Assembly: GCF_002968575.1 (NCBI RefSeq)
Contig: NZ_PVBM01000004.1
Coordinates: 186,001-250,000 of the forward strand
Reading direction: 5' to 3'
Source of the DNA: Neorhizobium huautlense
GTDB taxonomy: Bacteria; Pseudomonadota; Alphaproteobacteria; Rhizobiales; Rhizobiaceae
DNA: 64,000 nucleotides
This document shows, piece after piece, positions 46,091 through 53,987 of the stretch. Both the position numbers and the translations under genes were made by a program. The number at the start of each line of letters is the position of its first letter. The stretch's first letter is position 1. The notes under the pieces are model-generated. The model was not told the origin of the DNA. It worked only from the letters and a program-made list of their open reading frames with translations, and searched no databases.

Positions 46091-46996
46091 ATGAATTTCA
46101 AGCAGCTCGAAATCTTCAAGACGATCATGGATACCGGCTCGACCATGGCGGCTGCAGCCCAGCTCGGCCTGTCGCAATCGGCCATCAGCCGTCAGCTCGC
46201 CTCGCTGGAAGAACAGATCGGCCGTGAACTCTTCCTGCGCGACAAGGGCAGGCTCATCCCGCGCCCGGAGGCCCGGCTTCTGGTGAACGAGGTGGACGAC
46301 GTGGCTCAAAGCGTCGCTCGGCTCCGAACCAAGGTCGGCGACGTGGTTTCCGGCGCCTTCGGCGAGGCGCTTGTGCGCGTTGCCTTCCCCCACAGCCTTT
46401 CGACCACCATGCTGCCGCCCATCGTCGCGCGTTTCAAGGCGGATCATCCACGTGTGACGGTGGAGATCCTGAGCGGTCCGTACGACGCGATCGAGCGCAT
46501 GGTCTACAACCGCACAGCCGACCTCGGCTTCGTGCGCCTGCCGGTCGAACAGCACTCCTTCGACGCCCGACCGCTCTTTGTGAGCGGCACGACCTGCGTC
46601 ATGCCCGCCGGCCACCCGCTTGCGGCAAAAGAAGCGATCGATGTCAACGATCTTGCCCGAAACGACCTGATCCTGCTTGGCCGGCAAAGGATCAACCGCA
46701 ACGAGCTGGAGCACGAACTGCGCCGCATGGTTCCGACCTATCGCTGCAGCCTTGAAGTCCATTCGGTAGAAACCGCCTGCGCCTGCGCCGCCCAGGGGCT
46801 CGGCATAGCGATCGTGCCATCGTTGATCGCCGAGTTTTTCCGCAGCGACGCAGTCGCCATGCGCCCGTTCCTGCCTGACAAGGTCTCAGATTATGGGATC
46901 ATCATCCTTCCCGGAACACCGCTGTCCTGGACCGCGGAGGCCTTCATAAATGCCATCAAGCCCGGCAGCAACGACGATATGACGGCGTCAGCCTGA
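46091..46996 (+). CDS. LysR-family transcriptional regulator
   Basis: A 301-aa LysR protein. The winged helix-turn-helix (FKQLEIFKTIMDTGSTMAAA, then QLGLSQSAISRQLASLEEQI) is followed by a two-lobed effector domain (MLPPIVARFKADHPRVTVEI). It is transcribed divergently from the dipeptide-type operon, the usual layout for a LysR regulator and its target. The + strand enolase-superfamily gene lies 118 bp downstream and could also be controlled by it. Confidence 0.92.
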   Translation: MNFKQLEIFKTIMDTGSTMAAAAQLGLSQSAISRQLASLEEQIGRELFLRDKGRLIPRPEARLLVNEVDDVAQSVARLRTKVGDVVSGAFGEALVRVAFPHSLSTTMLPPIVARFKADHPRVTVEILSGPYDAIERMVYNRTADLGFVRLPVEQHSFDARPLFVSGTTCVMPAGHPLAAKEAIDVNDLARNDLILLGRQRINRNELEHELRRMVPTYRCSLEVHSVETACACAAQGLGIAIVPSLIAEFFRSDAVAMRPFLPDKVSDYGIIILPGTPLSWTAEAFINAIKPGSNDDMTASA

Positions 46997-47114
46997 CAGA
47001 AAAATCGGGTGCCGGCTGAAGCCTTGGATTTCGCAAACCGATCGCAGCAGATAGATTGAAGATCAACCTCCCTTTTTGTCCCGCCACCTGCAATCCACGT
47101 TCACGGAAAACATC

Positions 47115-48317
47115 ATGAAAATCACCGGCATCGAAACCGTTCGCATCGACGAACGCGAAAACCTTCTCTGGATTCTGGTCCACACCGATGAAGGGATCAC
47201 TGGTCTTGGCGAGACCTTCTATGGCGTTCAGGCCGTCGAGGCGCATGTGCATGAATTCATCGCGCCGCGCGTCATCGGCCGTAATCCGTTACAGATCGAC
47301 CTGCTTGCGCAGGATCTGGTCGGTTACATCGGTTTCCGCTCCTCCGGCGCGGAAGTGCGCGGCAACTCGGCTTTCGACATCGCGCTCTGGGATATTTTCG
47401 GCAAGGCGACCAACCTGCCAATCGCCCAGCTTCTCGGCGGTTTCACCCGAAGCGAGATCCGCACCTACAACACCTGCGCCGGCACGGAATATGTCAAGCG
47501 CAATACAGGACAGCAGACCAGCAATTACGGCCTCACCGCCGGAACGAGCTACGACGACCTGAACGGCTTTCTCTATCGCGCCGACGAGCTGGCGGAATCG
47601 CTGCTGGAAGAAGGCATTACGGCCATGAAAATCTGGCCTTTCGATCCGGCGGCCGAAAAGACCCGCGGCCAATACATCTCCCTGCCGAATCTGAAGTCTG
47701 CGCTTGAGCCGTTCGAGAAGATCCGCAAAGCCGTCGGCGACAAGATGGACATCATGGTCGAATTCCACTCGATGTGGCAGCTCCTGCCCGCCATGCAGAT
47801 CGCCAAGGCGCTGGCGCCCTACCAAACGTTCTGGCATGAAGACCCGATCAAGATGGACAGTCTCTCGGACCTGAAACGTTATGTCGAGGTTTCGCCCGCT
47901 CCGATCTCGGCATCAGAGACGCTCGGCTCCCGCTGGGCTTTCCGCGATCTGCTGGAAACCGGCGCGGCCGGTGTCGTCATGCTTGATATCGGCTGGTGCG
48001 GCGGCATTTCCGAAGCCCGCAAGATCGCCTCGATGGCGGAAGCTTGGCACCTGCCGATCGCCCCGCATGACTGCACCGGACCTGTGCTGCTCTGCGCCTC
48101 GACGCATCTTTCGCTGAACGCGCCGAACGCGCTCATTCAGGAAAGCGTGCGGGCCTTCTACCGCACCTGGTATCGCGACCTCGTCACCGCGCTCCCGGAA
48201 GTGAAGAACGGCGTGATCACCGTACCGCCCGGCCCGGGCCTCGGAATGGAACTGCACCCGGATCTCGGCAAGGCATTCACGGTGACCCGCAGGATCTCCG
48301 ACGCAAAAAGCCTCTGA
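47115..48317 (+). CDS. Enolase-superfamily (MR/MLE) sugar-acid dehydratase-like protein
   Basis: A 400-aa mandelate racemase/muconate lactonising family enzyme. Probable Mg ligands are E216, E242 (WHEDP) and E268 (SASETLG), with H218 two residues after the first ligand (VEFHS), K172 in AMKIWPF, and H318-D319 near the C-terminal barrel. The ligand-x-His arrangement resembles the galactonate/mannonate dehydratase groups but with Glu rather than Asp as the first ligand, so the substrate is not predicted. ATG 47115 follows CACGGAAAA. Expected product would be a 2-keto-3-deoxy acid. Confidence 0.87.
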   Translation: MKITGIETVRIDERENLLWILVHTDEGITGLGETFYGVQAVEAHVHEFIAPRVIGRNPLQIDLLAQDLVGYIGFRSSGAEVRGNSAFDIALWDIFGKATNLPIAQLLGGFTRSEIRTYNTCAGTEYVKRNTGQQTSNYGLTAGTSYDDLNGFLYRADELAESLLEEGITAMKIWPFDPAAEKTRGQYISLPNLKSALEPFEKIRKAVGDKMDIMVEFHSMWQLLPAMQIAKALAPYQTFWHEDPIKMDSLSDLKRYVEVSPAPISASETLGSRWAFRDLLETGAAGVVMLDIGWCGGISEARKIASMAEAWHLPIAPHDCTGPVLLCASTHLSLNAPNALIQESVRAFYRTWYRDLVTALPEVKNGVITVPPGPGLGMELHPDLGKAFTVTRRISDAKSL

Positions 48318-48415
48318 TCAAACTGTGTCAACCCGCCAAAAACTACGGAATCACTAAGGCAATGAAGCTCGAAATTGCTCCGATCCTCACGCCTTCGGGG
48401 TCTATAAGATTTTAT

Positions 48416-48431
48416 TTGCTAATATCAGCAA
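48416..48431. promoter_or_regulatory. Operator-like palindrome TTGCTAATATCAGCAA upstream of the LacI gene
   Basis: Five-base arms TTGCT/AGCAA flank a 6-bp spacer, just after a TATAAG -10-like hexamer. The same TGCTAATA-w-CAGCA sequence occurs (other strand) at 51548-51563 in the divergent CUT2 promoter. The pair is a candidate regulon signal for the LacI protein encoded at 48522. Confidence 0.55.
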
Positions 48432-48461
48432 TATGCATTTGCAAAATAGACCCATTTTCGG

Positions 48462-48476
48462 TGTGATATTATCACA
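48462..48476. promoter_or_regulatory. Perfect 15-bp palindrome TGTGATATTATCACA upstream of the LacI gene
   Basis: Seven-base arms flank one central base, 46 bp before the start codon at 48522. It may be an autoregulatory site or a Crp-like site (TGTGA half-sites, but with unusually short spacing for Crp). Confidence 0.4.
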
Positions 48477-48521
48477 GCGGATGCATGAAAGAGCCGGAGG
48501 CCTATCAGGGAATGATCATTA

Positions 48522-49595
48522 ATGTCGAAGTCTAAGAAGCGAGTAAGCGTGGGGCGCCCCACGATGATGGATGTTGCTGCCGCGGCGGGGGTCTCCCAAG
48601 CTACCGTCTCATTGGTTCTCAGTGGATCGAAAGGCGCCCGGCTTGCCGACGCCACGCGGAGCCGCGTGCTGGAAGCGGCGCAAACGCTTGGTTATCGTTT
48701 CGTGCGCCGCGGAACCAAGACGGCGCCGGGCGGGCGATCCACGATCGTCTTCGTCGCCGACGAAACCTCAACGGATCCCTGGATGTCGCTGGCCTTCGAA
48801 GGCGCCCGGGACAAGGCCCTTGAATACGGCATCAACGTTCTGATGGCAGTCAGCCACGGCGACGCCGATGTTGAGACCAGTATCGTCGCCAACCTGAGGA
48901 AGTTGCCCATCCTCGGTCTGATCTACGGAACGATCCTGACCAGGCTCGTGCAGATTCCCGCAGCCATTGCCGACCTGCCCATCGTCCTCGTGAACTGCTA
49001 TGACGAGCATCGCGAACATCATTCCGTTCTACCCGGCGATCTCTTGGGCGGTCGCAGCGCTACCGAGCACCTGCTTTTGTCGGGGCGTCGGCGGATCGGC
49101 TTCATCAATGGCCAGCAGGGAGTGGATGCCGCACGAGATCGTCTCAAGGGTTACAAGCAGGCATTGGCCAGCAACGATATAGCCTACGATCCCGCGCTGG
49201 TGCGCCCAGGCAACTGGGAACCATCGGCCGGCTACGAGATGACGCTGGAACTGATGGCGTTGGACAACCCGCCCGATGCCATCTTCTGTGCCAACGATAT
49301 GATGGCGGTCGGTTGTTTCGACGCGCTCAAGCAATTAGGCGCCAAAGTCCCGGATGATGTCGCCGTCATTGGCTTTGACGATCGCGATATCGCGCAGTAT
49401 ACGCACCCTCCCCTGTCGACCCTTGTCCTTCCCCTCTACGAGATGGGGCGGACGGCCGCAGAACTGCTTATCGACGCGGCCGGCGGCCTGCACACTACTC
49501 CCAGCCGCATAAAGGTTGAATGTGAACTGATTGCGCGAGGGTCCACGGCCAAGCGCCGCTTCGACGATATCGAATCCAGCGTGGCAGCGCAGTGA
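48522..49595 (+). CDS. LacI-family transcriptional regulator of the CUT2 region
   Basis: A 357-aa LacI/GalR protein with the helix-turn-helix PTMMDVAAAAGVSQATVSLV and the hinge LSGSKGARLADATR, followed by a periplasmic-binding-like effector domain (VIGFDDRDIAQYTHPPLST). It is convergent with the CUT2 permease gene at 49635. Two palindromes precede it, one shared with the divergent CUT2 promoter, so it probably controls those genes. AGGGA lies 10 bp before the ATG. Confidence 0.9.
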   Translation: MSKSKKRVSVGRPTMMDVAAAAGVSQATVSLVLSGSKGARLADATRSRVLEAAQTLGYRFVRRGTKTAPGGRSTIVFVADETSTDPWMSLAFEGARDKALEYGINVLMAVSHGDADVETSIVANLRKLPILGLIYGTILTRLVQIPAAIADLPIVLVNCYDEHREHHSVLPGDLLGGRSATEHLLLSGRRRIGFINGQQGVDAARDRLKGYKQALASNDIAYDPALVRPGNWEPSAGYEMTLELMALDNPPDAIFCANDMMAVGCFDALKQLGAKVPDDVAVIGFDDRDIAQYTHPPLSTLVLPLYEMGRTAAELLIDAAGGLHTTPSRIKVECELIARGSTAKRRFDDIESSVAAQ

Positions 49596-49608
49596 TCGCT
49601 TGACGACA

Positions 49609-49625
49609 CCCGCCCGTGCGGCGGG
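49609..49625. terminator. Hairpin between convergent LacI and permease genes
   Basis: CCCGCC (49609-49614) pairs with GGCGGG (49620-49625) around a 5-nt loop in the 39-bp gap between convergent stops. No T-run follows on either strand; it may end transcription weakly in both directions. Confidence 0.35.
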
Positions 49626-49634
49626 ATGCCTGCA

Positions 49635-50666
49635 TCAGCCCGATTGACGGATGCTGCGAAAGCGGTCGAAGGCCACTGCAATGACGATAAACGAACCGAC
49701 GAAGGCGCCTTGCCAGAAGGTGCTGATGCCCAGCAATATCAGACTGTTTCGGATCACCTCGATGAGGAGCGCCCCCACGAGCGCTCCAAAGGCCGTGCCT
49801 ATTCCTCCGGCGAGATTGGCCCCGCCGATGACGGCCGCCGCTATAACGGAAAGCTCCATGCCCTGACCAAGATTGGTTGTAACACCGCCCAGCCAGCCAA
49901 CTTCCAGCACGCCGGTAATCCCGGCTGTCAGTGCTGAAAACACATAGACCGAAACCTTCAATTGCCTGACGGGAATGCCCGTAAGCTTGGCCGCATTTTC
50001 ATTTCCTCCCATAGCGAAGAGGTGTTGCCCCCAGCGGGTCCATCTGAAAAGGAAACCCGTGATTGCAGCCAGAACGACCAGGGCGATGAGCGGGTTGGGC
50101 AATCCCATGGTGGAGCCGCCCCCCAGCGCCAGCAGCAGAGCGTGATCCGGGCCGAACTGGTAGATCATCTTGTTGTTGGACAATACCATGGCGAGAGATC
50201 GCGCCACGGATAACATCCCCAGCGTGACCACGAAGGAGGGCATGCCGGCGTAAGCGATCAGCACCCCATTGACCACCCCCACCAGGATTGCGACTGCCAG
50301 CGCCGCCGGGACGCCGATCCAGAACGGCATGCCCGCCGACATCAAAACGGCTACGGTCATGGACGAGAGCACGACGGTCGACCCAACCGACAGATCTATG
50401 CCTCCCGAAGCGATCACCGCGGTCATCCCGAGCGCAATGATGCCGACGAATGCGAAGTTACGCGAGACATTGAACAGATTCCGCTCGGTCGCGAATGTGT
50501 CGGTCAGCACCGACAGTGCCAGGCAGGCCAGTATCGCAGCCATGAAGACCCAGAATGTCTGGTGGCTGATGAGGCGCGATCGCAGACCGCGATGCTCGGA
50601 CTGGTCGATGACGTCAGCCAGTGAATTTGCTGTCGACATTGAATTTCTCTTCCCCTGATCGTTCAT
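49635..50666 (-). CDS. CUT2 sugar ABC transporter permease (Frc/Rbs C type)
   Basis: A 343-aa BPD_transp_2 permease with eight to ten predicted membrane segments and the family motif GMTAVIASGGIDLSVGSTVV. The start at 50666 overlaps the ATPase stop by ATGA; an internal ATG at 50639 with AGGGGAAG upstream is an equally possible start (334 aa). It pairs with the single-domain ATPase upstream and the binding protein encoded divergently at 51743. Confidence 0.9.
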   Translation of the reverse strand: MNDQGKRNSMSTANSLADVIDQSEHRGLRSRLISHQTFWVFMAAILACLALSVLTDTFATERNLFNVSRNFAFVGIIALGMTAVIASGGIDLSVGSTVVLSSMTVAVLMSAGMPFWIGVPAALAVAILVGVVNGVLIAYAGMPSFVVTLGMLSVARSLAMVLSNNKMIYQFGPDHALLLALGGGSTMGLPNPLIALVVLAAITGFLFRWTRWGQHLFAMGGNENAAKLTGIPVRQLKVSVYVFSALTAGITGVLEVGWLGGVTTNLGQGMELSVIAAAVIGGANLAGGIGTAFGALVGALLIEVIRNSLILLGISTFWQGAFVGSFIVIAVAFDRFRSIRQSG

Positions 50667-51403
50667 GCGAACTCGATTGCACCGGTGATGAGACCGGTAA
50701 TCTCCTCGGGCGAGGAATCACCCGACTTCTTGTGGGCCACCAGACGGCCGCGGCGCAGCACTGCGATTTTGTCCGCCACCTGAAATACATCCGGCATGCG
50801 ATGGCTGACCAGCACCACCGCAATGCCATGGTCGCTTAGATAACGTATGAGATTGAGCACCTCCGCAACCTGCCGCACGGAAATCGCGGCCGTGGGCTCA
50901 TCCATAAGGATGATCTTCGCATCGCTGAGAAGCGCGCGGGCAATGGCCACGGCCTGCCGTTGGCCGCCGGACATGCGCCTGACCAGATCGCGAGGCCTCG
51001 TCTCGGACTTGAGGCGAGCGAACAGTTCTCCGGCCTTCATGCGCATCTGCGCGTAGTCAAGGATGCGGAGCGGGCCGAGCTGCTTGGTCAGTTCGCGTCC
51101 CAAAAATACATTCGCGGCCGCCGACAGGTTGTCGCAAATGGCGAGGTCCTGATAGACCACCTCGATTCCGGCGCGCTGGGCATCCAACGGCCTATGAAAC
51201 TCGGCTTTGCTGCCGGAGATGAAGATCTCGCCGGAGCTCGGCGCAAAATTTCCGGCTATGACCTTCACCAAAGTGGACTTGCCAGCCCCGTTGTCGCCCA
51301 TCAGGCCGATGACTTCTCCCGGCTCGACGGAGAGCGACACGTCGCTCAATGCATGGATTGCCCCAAAATGCTTGCTCACTCCCTCAAGTCTCAGCGCGCT
51401 CAT
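50663..51403 (-). CDS. CUT2 sugar ABC transporter ATP-binding protein, single-domain (FrcA type)
   Basis: A 246-aa ATPase with one NBD only: Walker A GDNGAGKST, signature MSGGQRQAVAIARAL, Walker B IILMDEPTAAISV. Most CUT2 ATPases (RbsA) have two NBDs in ~500 aa; the single-NBD form is that of the rhizobial fructose transporter FrcA. The SHRMPDV H-loop is intact. It is first in a two-gene minus-strand operon facing the binding-protein gene. Confidence 0.9.
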   Translation of the reverse strand: MSALRLEGVSKHFGAIHALSDVSLSVEPGEVIGLMGDNGAGKSTLVKVIAGNFAPSSGEIFISGSKAEFHRPLDAQRAGIEVVYQDLAICDNLSAAANVFLGRELTKQLGPLRILDYAQMRMKAGELFARLKSETRPRDLVRRMSGGQRQAVAIARALLSDAKIILMDEPTAAISVRQVAEVLNLIRYLSDHGIAVVLVSHRMPDVFQVADKIAVLRRGRLVAHKKSGDSSPEEITGLITGAIEFA

Positions 51404-51742
51404 ATGCCTCCCTTTCTGCTCCTCTTCGGATGAGAACCGATCGCGGAGCGCGATTCGTGCCTTGGCAGGGCCAGCCAGTCTTGCTGCATTTCCGCGGCCC
51501 TGGCTGCGACGCCTGCTAAATTCCCGCTTGACTGCTTCGCTAATTAAGTGCTGTTATTAGCACATAATATGATCAAATTCGCAATAGAGTAGATCATCGA
51601 ACTTGGTCCGAACCGGCTTCGGTTCGCACCGCAGATTTGTGCCGCAATCGGAGGGTCAGGGCGGCAGACAGTTCTGGCGCGCGCTTGGACAGAATTGTGT
51701 TTGGCCGCGCCGGATGAAACCCAAACGGAGGAGTGCACTGCT
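51404..51742. promoter_or_regulatory. 339-bp divergent promoter region between CUT2 ATPase and binding-protein genes
   Basis: No gene is seen here. It contains the operator-like palindrome at 51548-51563, a TTGACT -35-like hexamer at 51528-51533 (+ strand) with the palindrome covering the expected -10, and an A+T-rich patch (about 51541-51580). GGAGGAG at 51726-51732 is the ribosome-binding site of the binding-protein gene. Confidence 0.5.
51548..51563. promoter_or_regulatory. Operator-like palindrome GTGCT-N6-AGCAC in the divergent CUT2 promoter
   Basis: Read on the minus strand the site is GTGCTAATAACAGCAC, matching TTGCTAATATCAGCAA upstream of the LacI gene (48416-48431) at 13 of 16 positions, including the whole TGCTAATA half. 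It lies between the divergent ATPase and binding-protein genes. Confidence 0.55.
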
Positions 51743-52726
51743 TTGAGGTACGTAAATCAGATTTTGGCGGCTGCCCTTGTCCTGGCCGCCGGCGCAGCAG
51801 AGGCGCAGGACAAAAAGACCTTGGCTATCGTCGTCAAGGGACTGGACAATCCGTTCTTCGAACAGATCAACCTGGGTTGCAAGGACTGGGCGAAGAATAA
51901 TCCCAATTCAGAATACGAATGCCTTTACACAGGTCCGGCATCCAGTGCCGACGAGGCCGGACAGGTGCAGCTCGTTGATGACCTTATCGCCAAAGGCGTT
52001 GCCGCACTTGCCATTTCCCCATCCAATGCGTCGGCCATGGCCAACCGGCTCAAGGAGATTGGGCCGAAGATGCCGGTCATGACGGTCGATGCCGACCTCT
52101 CGGAGGCAGACCGTAAGCTGCGCGCCGCATATCTTGGAACCGACAATTACCTGATGGGCGTGAAAATGGCCGAGCAGGCCAAGCGGCTTAAGCCGAAGGG
52201 CGGAACGGTTTGTCTGCAGTTGGGCAACGTCGGCGCCGATAACATCAATGCCCGCGCAGCCGGTTTTCGAGATACCATCGCAGGCTCCAAAGGGGTCGAT
52301 CGCCTGTCCGGGCAAGGCGGCTGGAGCGAAATCCAAAGCTGCCCGGTTTTCACGAATGATCAGATCGACCTTGCCAATCAGCAGATGGCCGATGTCTTCA
52401 CCTCCAACCCCGATCTCGATGCCTTTATACTGATCGGAGGATGGGCGCAGTTTGCGCCGCAGGCCTATGCCCAGGTCACCGACCAGGTGATGGATCGCCT
52501 GAAAAGCAATGACCTGATCATCGTGGCAGGCGACACCCTGCCGCCGCAGGTACAGGCCTTCAAAGATGGCCGAAGTCACGCCCAGGTGGGTCAGCGTCCC
52601 TTCGAAATGGGCCAGCGCGCTCCCGAGGTCATGATCCGGTTGATCAAGGGGGAGGCCGTGGAAGACACGATCTACACCGGCCTGGATGTCTGCACGCGCG
52701 AAGAACCGGGCTTCTGCGCCAAGTAG
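51743..52726 (+). CDS. CUT2 sugar ABC transporter substrate-binding protein (FrcB/RbsB type)
   Basis: A 327-aa periplasmic binding protein. The signal peptide (LRYVNQILAAALVLAAGAAE, cleavage near AEAQ) is followed by TLAIVVKGLDNPFFEQINLG, typical of sugar-binding family 4 proteins. The start is a TTG at 51743 with GGAGGAG 10 bp upstream; no ATG or GTG gives a signal peptide in this frame. The last residues (CTREEPGFCAK) include two cysteines. Its ATPase and permease are encoded on the opposite strand at 49635-51403. Confidence 0.88.
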   Translation: MRYVNQILAAALVLAAGAAEAQDKKTLAIVVKGLDNPFFEQINLGCKDWAKNNPNSEYECLYTGPASSADEAGQVQLVDDLIAKGVAALAISPSNASAMANRLKEIGPKMPVMTVDADLSEADRKLRAAYLGTDNYLMGVKMAEQAKRLKPKGGTVCLQLGNVGADNINARAAGFRDTIAGSKGVDRLSGQGGWSEIQSCPVFTNDQIDLANQQMADVFTSNPDLDAFILIGGWAQFAPQAYAQVTDQVMDRLKSNDLIIVAGDTLPPQVQAFKDGRSHAQVGQRPFEMGQRAPEVMIRLIKGEAVEDTIYTGLDVCTREEPGFCAK

Positions 52727-52752
52727 CCCCATAGGGTAGTCCCGATGCGATC

Positions 52753-52780
52753 CCGTCACGGCGCTTCGACACCGTGACGG
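52753..52780 (+). terminator. Stem-loop between binding-protein and SDR genes
   Basis: CCGTCACGG (52753-52761) pairs with CCGTGACGG (52772-52780) around a 10-nt loop, 27 bp past the binding-protein stop. No T-run follows, so it probably stabilises the binding-protein mRNA or attenuates read-through to the SDR gene. Confidence 0.5.
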
Positions 52781-52844
52781 CCCGCCAAGGTTGCGGAGCT
52801 ATATCCTTGTTTCAGCGTGCGCATGGGATTTTAGGGGAAGTAAA

Positions 52845-53819
52845 TTGAAACTTCTGATCACTGGACTAACGGGAAAGGTGGGAAGCAATTTCCTGCCCGG
52901 GTTTCTGGCCGCCGAAAAGTTTTCCGGCTGGTCCCTGCGTGCGCTCTGCAACAATCGCGTCATCGAACATCCGGCGGCCGAAATCGTGCGTGGTTCATTG
53001 GCGGATGCGCAGACGGTTTACGCCGCCATGGATGGCGTAACTCATGTGCTGCACATGGCAGCCGTCAAGGAATCGCCCGATCTGGCGATCGACGTCGGCG
53101 TCAAAGGCCTCTTCAACCTGCTGGAGGCCTTTCGGGCCTCGAAGACCGCGAAGCAGTTCGTTCTGATCGGCGGAGATTGCTCCGTGGGGCACATTTTCCA
53201 CCCTTACGATGCTCCCATTACCGAGAATTCCCCTCGCCGGGCCTATCCGGGTTGCTATGCGCTTATCAAAGTGATCGAGGAGGTCATGCTTGAGCAGTAC
53301 CGCATCCAGTACGGCATCAATGCCTGCTGCCTTCGGGCACCCTGGATCATGGAGAAGGACGACTTCCGCTATGTCTTGAGCTTTCGGGACCAGTTCGGCG
53401 GGCCCGCGTGGAATGAACTCCTGTCGCCGGAGGAAATCGCCCGGCATGCCGAGGCCGGCGCCATCCCTTTGCTTCGCGATGCAGGCGGCGCTCCACTCAA
53501 ACGCAATTTCATCCATGTCAGCGATCTCGTCAGCGCCATTCTTCTGACCTTGGATAATCCGGCTACCGATGGCGAACTCTTCAACATCGCAATGGATGTT
53601 CCGCTTGATTACGCCGGCGTCGCAGCCCAGCTGAAGGCCTCGCATGGCCTGCCTGCAGTGGAAATTTCGACGCCCTACCACAGCAACTGGCTCGACAATA
53701 CCAAGGCGAAGATGCTGCTCGGCTGGCGCCCGGTTGTCGATTCCGAGCTCCTCATACAACGCGCCTGGGCCTATTCCCGAGCGCCCGATGACCCGCGCCG
53801 TGTCTGGTACCCTGGGTAG
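52845..53819 (+). CDS. Extended SDR (NAD-dependent epimerase/dehydratase family) oxidoreductase
   Basis: A 324-aa Rossmann enzyme with TGLTGKVG (6-13) and catalytic Y138-x3-K142 in GCYALIKVIEE. The best fit is the extended SDR group that includes uronate dehydrogenases and sugar lactone-forming dehydrogenases; the substrate is unknown. It starts at TTG 52845 preceded by AGGGGAAG. It lies between two sugar-binding-protein genes on the same strand and probably oxidises the sugar imported by one of them. Confidence 0.82.
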   Translation: MKLLITGLTGKVGSNFLPGFLAAEKFSGWSLRALCNNRVIEHPAAEIVRGSLADAQTVYAAMDGVTHVLHMAAVKESPDLAIDVGVKGLFNLLEAFRASKTAKQFVLIGGDCSVGHIFHPYDAPITENSPRRAYPGCYALIKVIEEVMLEQYRIQYGINACCLRAPWIMEKDDFRYVLSFRDQFGGPAWNELLSPEEIARHAEAGAIPLLRDAGGAPLKRNFIHVSDLVSAILLTLDNPATDGELFNIAMDVPLDYAGVAAQLKASHGLPAVEISTPYHSNWLDNTKAKMLLGWRPVVDSELLIQRAWAYSRAPDDPRRVWYPG

Positions 53820-53943
53820 CACACGCGCCAACAATATCCGACGCCGGCTCCAGGCGGTCCCGCATGTGGCCGCACGGGCAACGCCAGGCCAAGGATGTAC
53901 CGCCCGCGGCACGTAAATGTAGCGAGGGCATTCAGAAACGTTG

Positions 53944-53969
53944 GGGAGCAGGGCCGTGTCTGTGCTCCC
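53944..53969 (+). other. Stem-loop in the 5' leader of the second binding-protein gene
   Basis: GGGAGCA (53944-53950) pairs with TGCTCCC (53963-53969), ending 7 bp before the GGGAGG ribosome-binding site. It may modulate translation or mark an RNA-processing site. The rest of the 168-bp gap shows nothing recognisable. Confidence 0.35.
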
Positions 53970-53987
53970 AAAATGGGAGGATGGACA

